A stretch of 42,889 nt of DNA. It comes from Caryophanales bacterium (GTDB lineage Bacteria; Bacillota; Bacilli; Bacillales; DSM-4216). Under the pieces are notes generated by a model. The model did not search any database and was not told where the DNA came from. It was given only the letters and a program-made list of their open reading frames with translations. Shown in pieces: positions 17,183 through 26,896 of this stretch; position 1 is the first letter of the stretch, and every line of letters begins with the position of its first letter. The stretch spans positions 1 through 42,889 of the forward strand of contig JADBKC010000008.1 in the NCBI GenBank assembly GCA_014896555.1, read 5' to 3'. A program made the translations under genes and the position numbers.

Positions 17183-17767
17183 CTATGATAAATATTCTAC
17201 AAACGTCATACCAACTTCTTCTTTAAACAATCGGCTGAAATAGGATGGACTTAAGTATACTTGATCTGCTATTTGTTTTAATGTAAGAGAGCAGCCATAA
17301 TTCAATTGAATATATTGAATAGCGCTTTCAATAAAGGTTTTTTAGTCTGAAGTAAAATGGCTATTCCCCTTGATCGATTGATGAAGTTCTTGGTTGAGTC
17401 CTCGAGGCAAAACCCGTTCCAATGCTCGATACAATTCATTTTTGGAAAGCGGTTTCAACAGATAAGCTGAAAATCCTGAGTTGATCGCTTCTTGTACAAG
17501 CTCAAACATTTTCAAATGCGACACGATAATAACGGGCAAATCTGAATATAATTGCAGCGCAGATCGTCCAAATTTTATACCATCCATGTCTGACAGCGAA
17601 ATATCTAAAATCAACGTGCTCGGACGGCTTTGTTTTAAAAGAACCATCCCTCTTTGAGCCGTATTCGCCTCGAAAATAGTCAGAAAACGAAATTTGCTTT
17701 TCTCGATGAACGTTCTCCTTTCTTTTCTTGAATGTTTGTCGTTATCGACAATTAAGACTTCAGCCAA
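17183..17767 (-). pseudogene. broken response regulator (receiver + AraC-type HTH)
   Basis: The first 141 codons encode a CheY-like receiver: the acidic pair region VDNDKHS, the phosphoacceptor Asp in LILDISLSDMDG, a conserved Ser (IIVSH) and the Lys in LLKPLS. A TAA at 17342-17344 ends it, but the same frame continues without shift into an AraC-family helix-turn-helix (SLTLKQIADQVYLSPSYFS and FKEEVG). That part ends early at a second stop (17183-17185), before the second HTH helix and tail. The original was a YesN-like regulator. No partner histidine kinase is nearby. The receiver alone could still be made, but the DNA-binding part is lost. Confidence 0.8.
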
Positions 17768-18032
17768 TTGTTACCCTCCTTGTTAATATGATAGATAAAA
17801 TGATCTTTCCATTGTTTTAAAATTTCACTTTCTTATTTTTAAATTTTTTCACTTTGAAATTTACTGAATAATAGTAGTTCAAAAAACAATATTGAAAAAC
17901 AGTCCATAAATTTAAGCTTTCACCAGATAAAATTCAACATTTTCTCCAAAGTATCTCCTTCTATTTGCAAAATTCAATCAAGAATAATAGGTATTCGTGG
18001 AAAAGCAGATACTTATATTATAAATCTAAATA
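17768..18032. other. AT-rich intergenic stretch
   Basis: Very A/T-rich DNA upstream of the broken regulator. I see no gene, repeat or clear promoter in it. Confidence 0.4.
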
Positions 18033-18248
18033 CTATTTCCATAAAAATAAAAATGAAATATAAACACCACAAAATACAATGCATAAAATGGAAAGAAATA
18101 TCCGAAAAATACTGCAGAAAGAGGCAGCTGCGGCATTTCCTTTATCATAGCGGAAAAAAAGAATCGTAGAGCGGTTTAATCGTTTCGTGCTCACCTCGTA
18201 AGCGAGCAGTTCATAAATGAAGATTTTTAAATCAAGCAAGAGGTTCAA
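18033..18248 (-). CDS. doubtful 71-residue hydrophobic ORF
   Basis: An open frame with a charged N-terminal half and a C-terminal hydrophobic segment (about 47-70, ILCIVFCGVYISFLFLW). No Shine-Dalgarno is visible before the ATG and I recognise no family. It may be a relic of a membrane-protein gene or chance. Confidence 0.2.
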   Translation of the reverse strand: MNLLLDLKIFIYELLAYEVSTKRLNRSTILFFRYDKGNAAAASFCSIFRIFLSILCIVFCGVYISFLFLWK

Positions 18249-18329
18249 TAAGAGCGTTTGTTTAGTGGTTTTTGTACGGATACTTCCATTTTACTAAATA
18301 AAACCATTCTCTTTTTCATGTCAAAATAA

Positions 18330-18385
18330 GAGGTCGCCCCTGAACGAACTGGATTCGTTTTAAGGGTCGGCCCCACCTGTGTTCT
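18330..18385 (-). terminator. probable terminator after prfB
   Basis: On the minus strand CCCTTAAAACGAA pairs with TTCGTTCAGGGG around a short loop, flanked by further GC pairing (GGCCGACC / GGCGACC). The following T tract is weak (CTCTTATTTTG), so termination is less certain than folding. Confidence 0.5.
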
Positions 18386-18506
18386 GCTTCCCTTTAGCCG
18401 TCTCGACATTTCGATTATACGCCGTCAGCTGAAGATAGACATTCGTTCAAGTCGGCCTTATAACACAATATGCCGAGTAGTAGGCTCCAATAGTTAACGA
18501 AAGCCA

Positions 18507-19608
18507 TTATTTCAGCCGAGAACGAAGATAGGCATCGATAAACATATCGATTTCACCATCCATTACCGCTTGTACATTTCCGGTTTCTGTATTGGTACGA
18601 TGGTCTTTCACCATGGAGTACGGATGAAATACATAGGAACGTATTTGGCTTCCCCAGCCAATTTCCTTTTGTTCGCCGCGGATTTCTGCCAATTCTTTTT
18701 CCTGCTCTTCCAATTTTTTTTGATATAATTTCGCTTTCAACATGTTCATCGCCCGTTCGCGGTTTTGAATTTGCGAACGTTCTGATTGGCACGTCACAAC
18801 AATACCAGTCGGCAAGTGGGTAATTCTGACCGCGGAATCGGTTGTGTTGACGTGCTGTCCGCCCGCACCGCTTGAGCGATACGTGTCGATTTTCAAGTCT
18901 TCATTGCGAATTTCAATTTCTACTTCCTCATTAAATTCCGGCATCACATCACAAGAAACAAAAGAAGTGTGGCGCCGTCCAGATGAATCAAATGGAGAAA
19001 TGCGTACAAGACGGTGGACTCCTTTTTCAGCCTTTAGGTAGCCGTAAGCATTATGTCCTTTAATTAACAAGGTAACACTTTTAATGCCTGCTTCATCTCC
19101 AGGCAGGTAATCAAGCGTTTCGACTTTATATCCTTTCTTTTCCGCCCATCTTGTATACATGCGAAGGAGCATAGAGCCCCAGTCTTGCGATTCTGTTCCT
19201 CCAGCACCGGGATGTAGTTCCAGTATTGCATTATTTTTATCGTATGGTTCGCTTAACAGCAGCTCCAATTCATATCGATTCAGACGTTTTGTGAAATCTT
19301 CCAGCTCTGATTCCAATTCTGATTTTAATTCTGCATCGTTTTCTTCTTTTACAAGATCATAGGTTAAATCAAGATTTTCTTGCGTTTCTAAAAGATCTTT
19401 ATACTCTTTGACAAGATCTTTTAGTCCATTGGCTTCATTGATGATGGTCTGGGCTTTTTGCTGGTCGTTCCAAAAATCTGGCTGCATCATAATGTCATCC
19501 AATTCCGCAATGCGCGCTTCTTTATTTTCTAAGTCAAAGAGACCCCCTAAAATCCGCTAATCTCTTAGCTGTTTTATCCAGTTCATTTCGAATCTCAAAA
19601 AGTTCCAT
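18507..19608 (-). CDS. prfB: peptide chain release factor 2, with programmed +1 frameshift
   Basis: RF2 recognises UGA/UAA and releases finished proteins. The main frame (18507-19502 and upstream in frame) holds the GGQ motif ([19 protein letters not shown]) and the codon-recognition region. The first 24 codons lie in another frame, starting at the ATG at 19606-19608 ([20 protein letters not shown]), and reach a UGA in CTTTGAC. A +1 shift there continues into [14 protein letters not shown], as in B. subtilis. GAGGTGAG lies just upstream; the ATG at 19609-19611 is the alternative start. RF2 scarcity favours frameshifting, giving autoregulation. It lies downstream of secA. Confidence 0.95.
19533..19548 (-). 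promoter_or_regulatory. RF2 programmed frameshift site
   Basis: On the minus strand an internal Shine-Dalgarno-like AGGGGG (19543-19548) lies 3 nt before CTTTGAC (19533-19539). This is the canonical stimulator plus slippery CUU-UGA-C arrangement of prfB. Confidence 0.95.
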
Positions 19609-19741
19609 CATTCTCACCTCATTGTTCAATCTCGTAGCTATTTGTATTCTAGCTCCACCTAAATTTACCAGGTAGGAGAGCCGCCTTTTCTAATCTCAGT
19701 AGAAAAGAAAAGGCGGCAAAAGATTCTCTGTTGGAAAACGA

Positions 19742-22255
19742 TTATCCTGCCGTTTTACCGTGGCAGTTTTTATATTTTTTGCCGCTTCCGCATGGACACG
19801 GATCGTTGCGGCCGATATTGACTTTCTTGCGGAATGGCTGGCGTTTTACTTTTTCACCGTCTTCTTTTGGATTGACCGCTTGGCCTTTCGCCACTTCTTG
19901 TCGTTCCAAATTGTTGTGGATTTCCGCTTTCATAATATATTTTGCCGTTTCTTCTTCAATCGCTTTAATCATAAGCTCAAACATCTGATAACCTTCATTT
20001 TGATACTCGCGAAGCGGATCAATTTGCCCGTAGGCACGCAAATGGATGCCTTCCCTGAGCTGTTCCATAGCATCAATATGGTCAATCCATTTGGAGTCGA
20101 CCGCGCGCAGAAGAATGACTTTTTCAAATTCGCGCATCTGTTCTTTCGATAGGCTCTCTTCTTTTTCATCGTAGCGTTTCTGCACTTTCGAAAAAATCAG
20201 ATCCACCATCTCGTCCGGCTCTTTTCCAAGCAAATCTTCTACTGTGACATCTCCTTCTGGAAGAAGATTGGCATTGACATAATCAATGATCCCTTGCAAA
20301 TTCCACTGTTCCTCGTCTTCTGCGTCAGAAGCATGGGACTGAATCACTCTTTCAAGAACAGAGCGAATCATATTCTCAATAATAGAACGTAAATTGTCCG
20401 ATTCCAACACTTCATCACGCTGTTTATAAATGATTTCCCGCTGTTGGCGCAGGACATCATCGTACTCCAATAACCGCTTCCTGGCATCAAAGTTATTGCC
20501 TTCCACACGTTTTTGCGCAGATTCGACCGCTCTTGTGACCATTTTGCTTTGAATAGGCTGAGAATCATCCATTCCGAGACGCGCCATCATGTTTTTCAAA
20601 TTATCAGAGCCGAAACGCCTCATTAACTCATCTTCCATCGATAAATAAAACTGGGTCACCCCTGGATCGCCTTGGCGTCCTGAACGTCCCCGGAGCTGAT
20701 TGTCGATCCGGCGAGACTCATGCCGTTCTGTCCCGATCACGGCAAGTCCGCCTAATTCGCTTACCCCTTCGCCCAGCTTAATATCGGTTCCGCGACCGGC
20801 CATATTCGTTGCGATGGTGACAGCCCCTTTTTCCCCTGCATGGGCGATGATTTCCGCTTCCCGCTGATGGTTTTTGGCGTTCAATACGTTGTGGCGGACA
20901 CCTTTTTTTGTCAGCATCTTCGACAACAATTCAGATGTTTCAATGGCCACTGTCCCTACAAGCACAGGCTGACCTGTCATATGGCGCTGATAAATATCTT
21001 CCACTACTGCGCGAAATTTCCCTTCCATCGTTGCATAGATCAAATCAGGACGGTCTTCACGGATGACAGGCTTATTGGTAGGAATGACAATGACTCTCAT
21101 ATTGTATATATTGCGAAATTCTTCTTCCTCCGTCTTTGCCGTTCCGGTCATCCCGGCTAGTTTCGCATACATCCGAAAATAGTTTTGGAACGTGATCGTG
21201 GCCAACGTCATGCTTTCGTTTTGAATTTTCAATCCTTCTTTTGCCTCAATGGCTTGATGCAGCCCGTCGCTGTAGCGGCGTCCTTTCATCAAGCGCCCTG
21301 TAAATTGATCGACAATGACAATTTCCCCGTCTTGAACGACGTAATCCACGTCACGGTGCATGCTCACATGAGCTTTTAAAGCTTGGCTGATATGATGGTT
21401 GAGTGTAACATGTTTTAAATCAAACAAGTTATCAATTCCAAAATATTTTTCCGCTTTGTTGATGCCTTCTTCTGTCAGCAGCACGGCTTTCGTTTTTTCA
21501 TCGTACGTATAATCCTCATCGCGTTTTAACGTTTTGACAAACGCATTGGCTTGGATATAAAGCTGAGTGGATTTTTCCGCTTGTCCGGAAATGATTAACG
21601 GTGTACGGGCTTCATCGATCAAAATCGAGTCTACTTCGTCGATGACAGCGTAGTATAGAGGGCGCTGAACTTTATCTTCTTTATATAAAACCATGTTATC
21701 TCGCAGATAATCAAATCCAAACTCGTTATTTGTCCCGTATGTAATGTCTGCTTGATAAGCGGCTTTTTTCTCTTCTTTTGACATGCTGTTTAAGTTAAGC
21801 CCTACAGTGAGTCCAAGAAATTCATAAAGCTTGCCCATTTCCGTGGCGTCCCGGGAAGCTAAATATTCGTTTACCGTCACAACGTGGACACCTTTTCCAG
21901 CGAGAGCATTTAAATAAACCGGCATGGTGGCGGTCAACGTTTTCCCTTCACCTGTTTTCATTTCGGCTATATTGCCTTCGTGAAGGGCAATGCCCCCCAT
22001 AAGCTGAACTTTGTAAGGATACAGGCCGAGAACTCGCCGGGCCCCTTCCCGTACAACGGCAAAAGCCTCTATTAATAAGTCATCTAACGATTCTCCGTTT
22101 TGATGACGCTTTTTAAATTCTTCCGTTTTGGCACGAAGTTGATCGTCAGAGAGCTTTTCCATTTCAGAACTAAGTGCGTCCATTTGGTCAGCCATCTTTT
22201 CCAGACGTTTGACCTCGCGTTTGTTGGCATCAAATAGTTTATTTAGTAGTCCCAT
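19742..22255 (-). CDS. secA: preprotein translocase ATPase SecA
   Basis: An 837-residue motor ATPase of the general secretion pathway, acting at SecYEG. Walker A MKTGEGKT is at about residues 101-108. The [19 protein letters not shown] segment carries Walker B. The [26 protein letters not shown] motif of the second ATPase domain and the C-terminal zinc-binding tail [14 protein letters not shown] are intact. Length and motifs are typical of Bacillaceae. It precedes prfB, the usual order. Confidence 0.97.
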   Translation of the reverse strand: MGLLNKLFDANKREVKRLEKMADQMDALSSEMEKLSDDQLRAKTEEFKKRHQNGESLDDLLIEAFAVVREGARRVLGLYPYKVQLMGGIALHEGNIAEMKTGEGKTLTATMPVYLNALAGKGVHVVTVNEYLASRDATEMGKLYEFLGLTVGLNLNSMSKEEKKAAYQADITYGTNNEFGFDYLRDNMVLYKEDKVQRPLYYAVIDEVDSILIDEARTPLIISGQAEKSTQLYIQANAFVKTLKRDEDYTYDEKTKAVLLTEEGINKAEKYFGIDNLFDLKHVTLNHHISQALKAHVSMHRDVDYVVQDGEIVIVDQFTGRLMKGRRYSDGLHQAIEAKEGLKIQNESMTLATITFQNYFRMYAKLAGMTGTAKTEEEEFRNIYNMRVIVIPTNKPVIREDRPDLIYATMEGKFRAVVEDIYQRHMTGQPVLVGTVAIETSELLSKMLTKKGVRHNVLNAKNHQREAEIIAHAGEKGAVTIATNMAGRGTDIKLGEGVSELGGLAVIGTERHESRRIDNQLRGRSGRQGDPGVTQFYLSMEDELMRRFGSDNLKNMMARLGMDDSQPIQSKMVTRAVESAQKRVEGNNFDARKRLLEYDDVLRQQREIIYKQRDEVLESDNLRSIIENMIRSVLERVIQSHASDAEDEEQWNLQGIIDYVNANLLPEGDVTVEDLLGKEPDEMVDLIFSKVQKRYDEKEESLSKEQMREFEKVILLRAVDSKWIDHIDAMEQLREGIHLRAYGQIDPLREYQNEGYQMFELMIKAIEEETAKYIMKAEIHNNLERQEVAKGQAVNPKEDGEKVKRQPFRKKVNIGRNDPCPCGSGKKYKNCHGKTAG

Positions 22256-22513
22256 TCATTGTACTCTCCTTTATTAGCTTTCAAAACTCTCTTCTGACTA
22301 AAATGTGTATCAACACTGGATAAGAAGATCGAACAAAAGTGTTTGCATGTGATCAACCATTTATAAATGAAGATCACTGCACTTTTCCACTATTTTATAA
22401 TACCACTGCAGCTATACAGTGACAACTTTTGTAAATAGCGTCCGACAGTGTGGAAATAAACCTTCTTAGTGTGAAATGATGCGAGAATCGCTGTTTTTTT
22501 TCCAAAACAAAGA

Positions 22514-22598
22514 GCCAGACTTCCTCCGAAAGCACAACGTACGTCTATTGACGATCCAACACCCATGTGCTTTATCTTTTAAATCGGAGCAGTCTGGC
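22514..22598 (-). ncRNA. long branched hairpin between hpf and secA (terminator or structured RNA)
   Basis: Three consecutive paired blocks are nested: GCCAGACT (22514-22521) with AGTCTGGC (22591-22598), CTCCGA with TCGGAG (22524-22529/22584-22589), and AAGCACA with TGTGCTT (22530-22536/22566-22572). At the tip CGTC-tatt-GACG forms a small stem. The minus-strand side is followed only by CTCTTTGTTTTGG, a weak T run. It probably ends the hpf transcript, but it is larger and more elaborate than a normal terminator. Confidence 0.5.
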
Positions 22599-22626
22599 CC
22601 TGTAATCAGCCTCTTATGAACAATCT

Positions 22627-23178
22627 TTAATTCGTTTCAATTAAACCATATTTGCCGTCTTTTCGGCGGTATACAATATTGGTTGCATTTGTTTCGGCGT
22701 CTGTGTAAATGAAGAAATTATGCCCTAGCAGATTCATTTGTAAAATAGCTTCTTCACTGTCCATCGGCTTTAAGCTAAATTGTTTTGTCCGGACAATGGG
22801 AAGTTCGCTCTCTTCTTCAGCATTTGACTCTCCACTTTCATTGATGGTGAAAAGCTCTTTTGTACTTCCTTGTTCTCTCAGTTTTCGATTTACTTTCGTC
22901 TTATGTTTGCGAATTTGACGTTCGAGCTTGTCGACAATTAAATCGATTGCTGCATACATGTCTTGATTGCGTTCTTCTGCGCGGAGCACAAGATGCGGAA
23001 GGGGAATCGTAACCTCCACTTTCGCCATTTTATCTGGATAAACTTTCAAATTTACATGAACGTTTGCATCTGGAGTTTCATTAAAATAACGTTCTAATCT
23101 TCCAATCTTTTTTTCGGCGTATTCACGGATTGCCGGAGTGACTTCAATGTTTTCGCCTCGAATGTTGTAGTTCATCAT
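22627..23178 (-). CDS. hpf: long ribosome hibernation promoting factor
   Basis: A 183-residue long-form HPF that pairs 70S ribosomes into inactive 100S dimers in stationary phase or stress. The S30AE/RaiA domain covers about residues 2-100 (MNYNIRGENIEVTPAIREYA). A linker follows, and then the C-terminal dimerisation domain from about 125 (VRTKQFSLKPMDSEEAILQMNLLGHNFFIY in part). AAAGGAGG lies 7 nt before the first ATG, with a second ATG immediately after; either may be used. It sits upstream of secA and downstream of the flagellar fliDST genes, as in B. subtilis (yvyD). Confidence 0.96.
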   Translation of the reverse strand: MMNYNIRGENIEVTPAIREYAEKKIGRLERYFNETPDANVHVNLKVYPDKMAKVEVTIPLPHLVLRAEERNQDMYAAIDLIVDKLERQIRKHKTKVNRKLREQGSTKELFTINESGESNAEEESELPIVRTKQFSLKPMDSEEAILQMNLLGHNFFIYTDAETNATNIVYRRKDGKYGLIETN

Positions 23179-23372
23179 GCAAACTCCTCCTTTTGTGCAA
23201 GAAGCTAAAAGCTATATGTATATATTTCGTTTTTCCCTCTTTCTTTCCTGCCTAATCTTCGAAAAAACTGTGTCCTTTTTTTGTCCAATTTCTCTATGGT
23301 TTAAAGGATACCTCATTTTTTTCAAAAGGCGGCTGACTTCTCTTCATAAGAAAAAAACGGTCATAAAAGTGA

Positions 23373-23769
23373 AAAGGGTTGTCCCAAAAACCCCTTTTAA
23401 ACAAGAAAATGCGTTGAGACTTTATAATACGAGAAGAAAAAATCGTACTCATTTTATGGCATTATCGATAATCACGAAATGTACTCGCTTTCCGAAGGCG
23501 TCTCAAAGCCTCCTCGCTCGTCCCTCGCTGCGGGGTCTCGCTTGGCTCGCTTTCCCCGCAGGAGTCTCGCAAATTTCGCGATCATCACATTAAAATGTAA
23601 CATAGCCCAATGCAAAAAAAATCGCCTTTTCCATTACATGTAAACGCCGAGCTAACATTAAATGGAGGCGATTTTTTTAAGTCACTATTCAGCTAATTTG
23701 ACTGATTGTAACATGATACACAAAAAAAGGTGTCCCTGGGTCAATAACTGACTTTTGGGACAGCCCTTT
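23373..23769. repeat. MITE-like element with terminal inverted repeats
   Basis: AAAGGGTTGTCCCAAAA (23373-23389) is repeated inverted as TTTTGGGACAGCCCTTT (23753-23769), 16 of 17 identical. Inside is a second inverted pair, GATAATCACGAAAT (23467-23480) with ATTTCGCGATCATC (23573-23586). That pair encloses a GC-rich palindromic core, CTGCGGGG (23528-23535) with CCCCGCAG (23554-23561). No transposase is encoded. The right end abuts the stop codon of the gene at 23770. It looks like a non-autonomous transposon remnant or a repeat family of Bacillaceae genomes. I see no other copy in this window. Confidence 0.6.
23612..23680 (-). terminator. strong bidirectional terminator inside the repeat element
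   Basis: AAAAAAATCGCC..TCCATT pairs with AATGGA..GGCGATTTTTTT, with long A/T runs on both sides. It can end the flaG-fliDST-ORF transcript on the minus strand before hpf. Confidence 0.8.
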
Positions 23770-24174
23770 CTAATGGACTATATACGATTTGAAAGTGTTT
23801 TGAATTTCACGAAGCCAACAGACAAAAGCAGGGTACAATACATATTCCATCATCCGTTCTTGTTCGGACGCAGCATGTTCATTTTCTATCAAAGCTTTCA
23901 TATGATCTTCTAAAGTTTGAAAACCAGAAACAGCCTCTAAAGCCTTTTGATCTTCTTGTAAAAACTCAGAAATGGTTTTATTGGCAAAATGAATTTCGTG
24001 AAAAGCATGAATCACGTCTTTCAGCATCGTTTGAACAGATCCGGGATTTCGTCCTTGAAGAAAACCGGAAATAATCCAAACCAATCCTTCATCAATCGTT
24101 TCCAAAAGCTGAAGATAGTCTCTCAGCAATTGAAATTGATTTTCTGTCAAATATACTTTTGGCAATCTTTCCAC
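23770..24174 (-). CDS. unknown helical protein at the end of the fliDST operon
   Basis: A 134-residue, predicted all-helical, soluble protein without cysteine-rich or catalytic motifs (start MERLPKVYLTENQFQLLRDY). It begins directly after the fliT stop codon (24175), so it is almost certainly co-transcribed and coupled with it. I recognise no family. Position and helical build are compatible with another small flagellar secretion chaperone, but that is only inference. In B. subtilis hpf follows fliT directly, so this gene is an addition. The MITE-like element starts at its stop codon. Confidence 0.75.
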   Translation of the reverse strand: MERLPKVYLTENQFQLLRDYLQLLETIDEGLVWIISGFLQGRNPGSVQTMLKDVIHAFHEIHFANKTISEFLQEDQKALEAVSGFQTLEDHMKALIENEHAASEQERMMEYVLYPAFVCWLREIQNTFKSYIVH

Positions 24175-24525
24175 CTATTTTCTTTTATCATAAAACACAC
24201 CATCCATTGGCAAAGATGCATACGGATTCATATACTTTCGCATATTTTGCTTTTTGTTGTGAATTCCATGAATGCTTTGTTTGATCTCTGCTTGAATTCC
24301 TTTTAATGCTTTTTGAATCACATCATTCCATTTCATGATGGTTTGGACAAGCGTCTTTTCCTCCGCAGTAAATGGGGGTTTGAGGCTTTTTAGGACCTGC
24401 TCCCGCTCATCGAGCAAATCAAGCAATTTCTTGATCCATTCATCTCGATCTGCTGCTTGCGGCTTTGCTTGAACATGGTAAAACAATTGCTGCGTGATAT
24501 AAAAACAGGTCCGCATGTCTCCCAT
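24175..24525 (-). CDS. fliT: flagellar export chaperone FliT
   Basis: A 116-residue helical protein, the size of B. subtilis FliT, which is the chaperone of the cap protein FliD. The frame is open 20 codons further, but the ATG at 24523-24525 overlaps the fliS stop by one base (TAATG), the normal coupled start, giving MGDMRTCFYITQQLFYHV. Weak sequence conservation is usual in this family; position decides the name. Confidence 0.85.
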   Translation of the reverse strand: MGDMRTCFYITQQLFYHVQAKPQAADRDEWIKKLLDLLDEREQVLKSLKPPFTAEEKTLVQTIMKWNDVIQKALKGIQAEIKQSIHGIHNKKQNMRKYMNPYASLPMDGVFYDKRK

Positions 24526-24926
24526 TACACTCGACCGCCTGACCCGTACTGCTGTTTCCGGTGTTCCTGTACCGCTTGTTTCCATGTATCACGCAGTTCC
24601 GTAATGAATTCCATCACCTCATCTATTATCTCGAGATTGTTTTTTACATTGGCTTCAATGAGACGGCGATTCATATAATCATATACAGCCATTAAATTTT
24701 TGGACAGTTCTACATCCATATTTAACGTAACCATCAATTCACGAATAATATTTTTCGCTTTTTGGATGTAGGTGTTTTTCTTTTCAAAATTTTTGGCTTC
24801 GATCGCTTTCTTTGCCTGAAGCAAAAATTTCAGGCAGCCATTATAAAGCATTAACGTCAACTCGCCAGGCGATGCAGTAGAAACAGCATTCGTTTCGTAA
24901 GCTTGGTAGGGATTATTGATTGCCAT
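24525..24926 (-). CDS. fliS: flagellar export chaperone FliS
   Basis: A 133-residue FliS, a four-helix chaperone that binds flagellin (and FliW in Bacillus) before export. The start MAINNPYQAYETNAVSTASP and the stretch LMLYNGCLKFLLQAKKAIE are typical. AAGGAGAG precedes the ATG. Its natural client, flagellin, is not encoded in this cluster. Confidence 0.95.
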   Translation of the reverse strand: MAINNPYQAYETNAVSTASPGELTLMLYNGCLKFLLQAKKAIEAKNFEKKNTYIQKAKNIIRELMVTLNMDVELSKNLMAVYDYMNRRLIEANVKNNLEIIDEVMEFITELRDTWKQAVQEHRKQQYGSGGRV

Positions 24927-25053
24927 GTTCGTATCTCTCCTTTAGTAGTCTGTGATTGTTTCTGTCCATAGTCCATTTTTAATGACCTTTAAGAGCCCGG
25001 GAAGACTGTTCATCACAAGCGGGACAATCCGCCCCGCTTACCCAGTTTTCTCC

Positions 25054-26892
25054 TTACTTGCCGCCAGAAAGCATCTGCGTTAAATATAACGATTGCTGAT
25101 TAGCTTGTTGAATCGCCTGTTCCATTGCATTGAATTGATTGTAATAGCGGTTTTCCAAGTCATCCAATCGGCTCTGCATATCATTTACGCGATTGTTAAT
25201 ATCATCTAATTGACGGCCGATCGAAAATTGCTGGTTGGTCGAATACGAATTGCCGGCTTTATCCTTTAATTGATTCATCGCATTATTGACCGTATCATAC
25301 AGCTGCTGGACAATGCCGCCATCGCCACGGAAAAGATTTTCAACCGATGTCGGATCATTTTGGATCGCTTGTTTCAACTTCGCTTCATCAATGATTAATT
25401 TTCCGCCGTCTAAAAAGTTGCTTGAAGTCGTAATGCCGATTTTGGCTATTTGGTTATAGTTTGTGGAAATGGAATCATTTTGGACCGTACTGTAAAAATT
25501 GGTGCGCATCTTGCTTAAAAGGCCCGTTAAAATCGGATCGTTGCGCAAAAGACCGCTTTTCGCCTTTTCATCCCATTGCTCCTGCTGCTTGTCCGTCAAT
25601 TGCTCCCGCTGGTCATCTGTCAAAGGCGGATAATCTCGATATCGTTCCTCCGACGTTTTCTTACTAATCTTGTCGATCAAATCATTATATTTATCTATAA
25701 AGTCTTTTATATTTTTATACACGGTATCACTGTCATTCGTCACCGATACGCTGACCGGTCCATCAAACGTTTGTTTAAGAGTAAAATTGACCCCATTAAC
25801 TGTAAATGTGTTGGAATTGCGCTCAGTATCTAAGCCGTTTAAAGTAAACTTAGCGTTTTGCCCTTCTTGAATCCTAACGTAAGTACCCGTATAAGTATTC
25901 GTAGAAGTGTCCAGTGTAGTAGCATCGCTTGTATCCAAACTAAGCGCCTTGGCAAATTCTCCGGTAATTTGAAGATCCGATTTTGTACTATCGGGGTTAA
26001 ATTTTCCCGTTTCTGTCCGTACAACAGACATTTTCCCTGAAAAAGAATCATAGAACATGTTGACACCGGCGCTGGAAGAATTCACTTTATTAATGACGGT
26101 ATTCAATGAATCGCTCCCTTGAACAAGGAATTTTTCCGTTACTTCCCCTTTAGATGTCCAAGAATCAATGGAAAAAACGCTGTATTTTTGTGTACTGTCT
26201 GTTGTTATATAATCTACTTTAATGGTGCTGTCTTTTGTCAATGGATTTTTAAATTTTAATGCAGCATTGCCATTTTCATCAACATAAACATAAACATCTT
26301 TATCACCTAGCGTAGCGTTTGGGTCTGTAACAACGTTATATGTCTGCCCGTTCACCTTAACGTTCCAATCAGAAAAAGTGCTTGAATTAAAGTTTGTTTC
26401 TCCCAATTGAAAGGTTGTTCCATCTGCTGTTACAGTAATCGATTTTGTTGCAACACCGCCCTGTTTCCAATTTGGACTGGTAACAAATGCTTGGTCTTGC
26501 AAACTTGTAGTCGGGTCAAATTTGGTAGGATCGGCTGCGATCGAATTATTTGCTGTAACTGTCGCAGCACTGGCCAATTGTGTCACTTTGGAAATGCTGT
26601 AAGAGGTCAGTCCTGCTGCACTTGATGCCGTCGCTGTCACTTTTGTGTCGTCGGATGATGTTACTTGACGAGCGCGATAATTTGTCGTCAGCTTCATTTG
26701 TGTGAGGAGGCTTCGGAAATCGAGAAGGGCAGAATTCATATCGCGGTAATCATCTCTCTGCCATTCGAGAATTTGTTTTTGCTGCTTTAACTTATCCAAT
26801 GGCACTTTTGCCGCTGTCATTAACTGTTTCACCATGGAATCAATGTCCATGCCGCTGGCGAGTCCTGTGATTCGTGTTACCATATTTCCCAC
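25054..26892 (-). CDS. fliD: flagellar cap protein FliD (hook-associated protein 2)
   Basis: A 612-residue filament-cap protein. The N-terminal GLASGMDIDSMVKQLMTAAKVPLDKL and the C-terminal coiled coil (VNDMQSRLDDLENRYYNQFN) are the conserved self-assembly regions. The middle (about 100-400) is Thr/Asp/Ser-rich, variable and surface-exposed. It is about 110 residues longer than B. subtilis FliD, all in the exposed region. It lies between flaG and fliS in the usual order. Confidence 0.95.
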   Translation of the reverse strand: MGNMVTRITGLASGMDIDSMVKQLMTAAKVPLDKLKQQKQILEWQRDDYRDMNSALLDFRSLLTQMKLTTNYRARQVTSSDDTKVTATASSAAGLTSYSISKVTQLASAATVTANNSIAADPTKFDPTTSLQDQAFVTSPNWKQGGVATKSITVTADGTTFQLGETNFNSSTFSDWNVKVNGQTYNVVTDPNATLGDKDVYVYVDENGNAALKFKNPLTKDSTIKVDYITTDSTQKYSVFSIDSWTSKGEVTEKFLVQGSDSLNTVINKVNSSSAGVNMFYDSFSGKMSVVRTETGKFNPDSTKSDLQITGEFAKALSLDTSDATTLDTSTNTYTGTYVRIQEGQNAKFTLNGLDTERNSNTFTVNGVNFTLKQTFDGPVSVSVTNDSDTVYKNIKDFIDKYNDLIDKISKKTSEERYRDYPPLTDDQREQLTDKQQEQWDEKAKSGLLRNDPILTGLLSKMRTNFYSTVQNDSISTNYNQIAKIGITTSSNFLDGGKLIIDEAKLKQAIQNDPTSVENLFRGDGGIVQQLYDTVNNAMNQLKDKAGNSYSTNQQFSIGRQLDDINNRVNDMQSRLDDLENRYYNQFNAMEQAIQQANQQSLYLTQMLSGGK

Positions 26893-26896
26893 TCTC

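Noticed and set aside
23528-23561. CRISPR-like repetition in the GC-rich core (CTCGCT/TCTCGC words)
   Set aside because: Words are irregularly spaced and form a palindrome; no constant repeats with unique spacers exist here or elsewhere in the window.
25016-25038. AAGCGG/CCGCTT hairpin between fliD and fliS as a terminator
   Set aside because: Short stem without a T run inside an operon; at most a weak mRNA processing or stability element.
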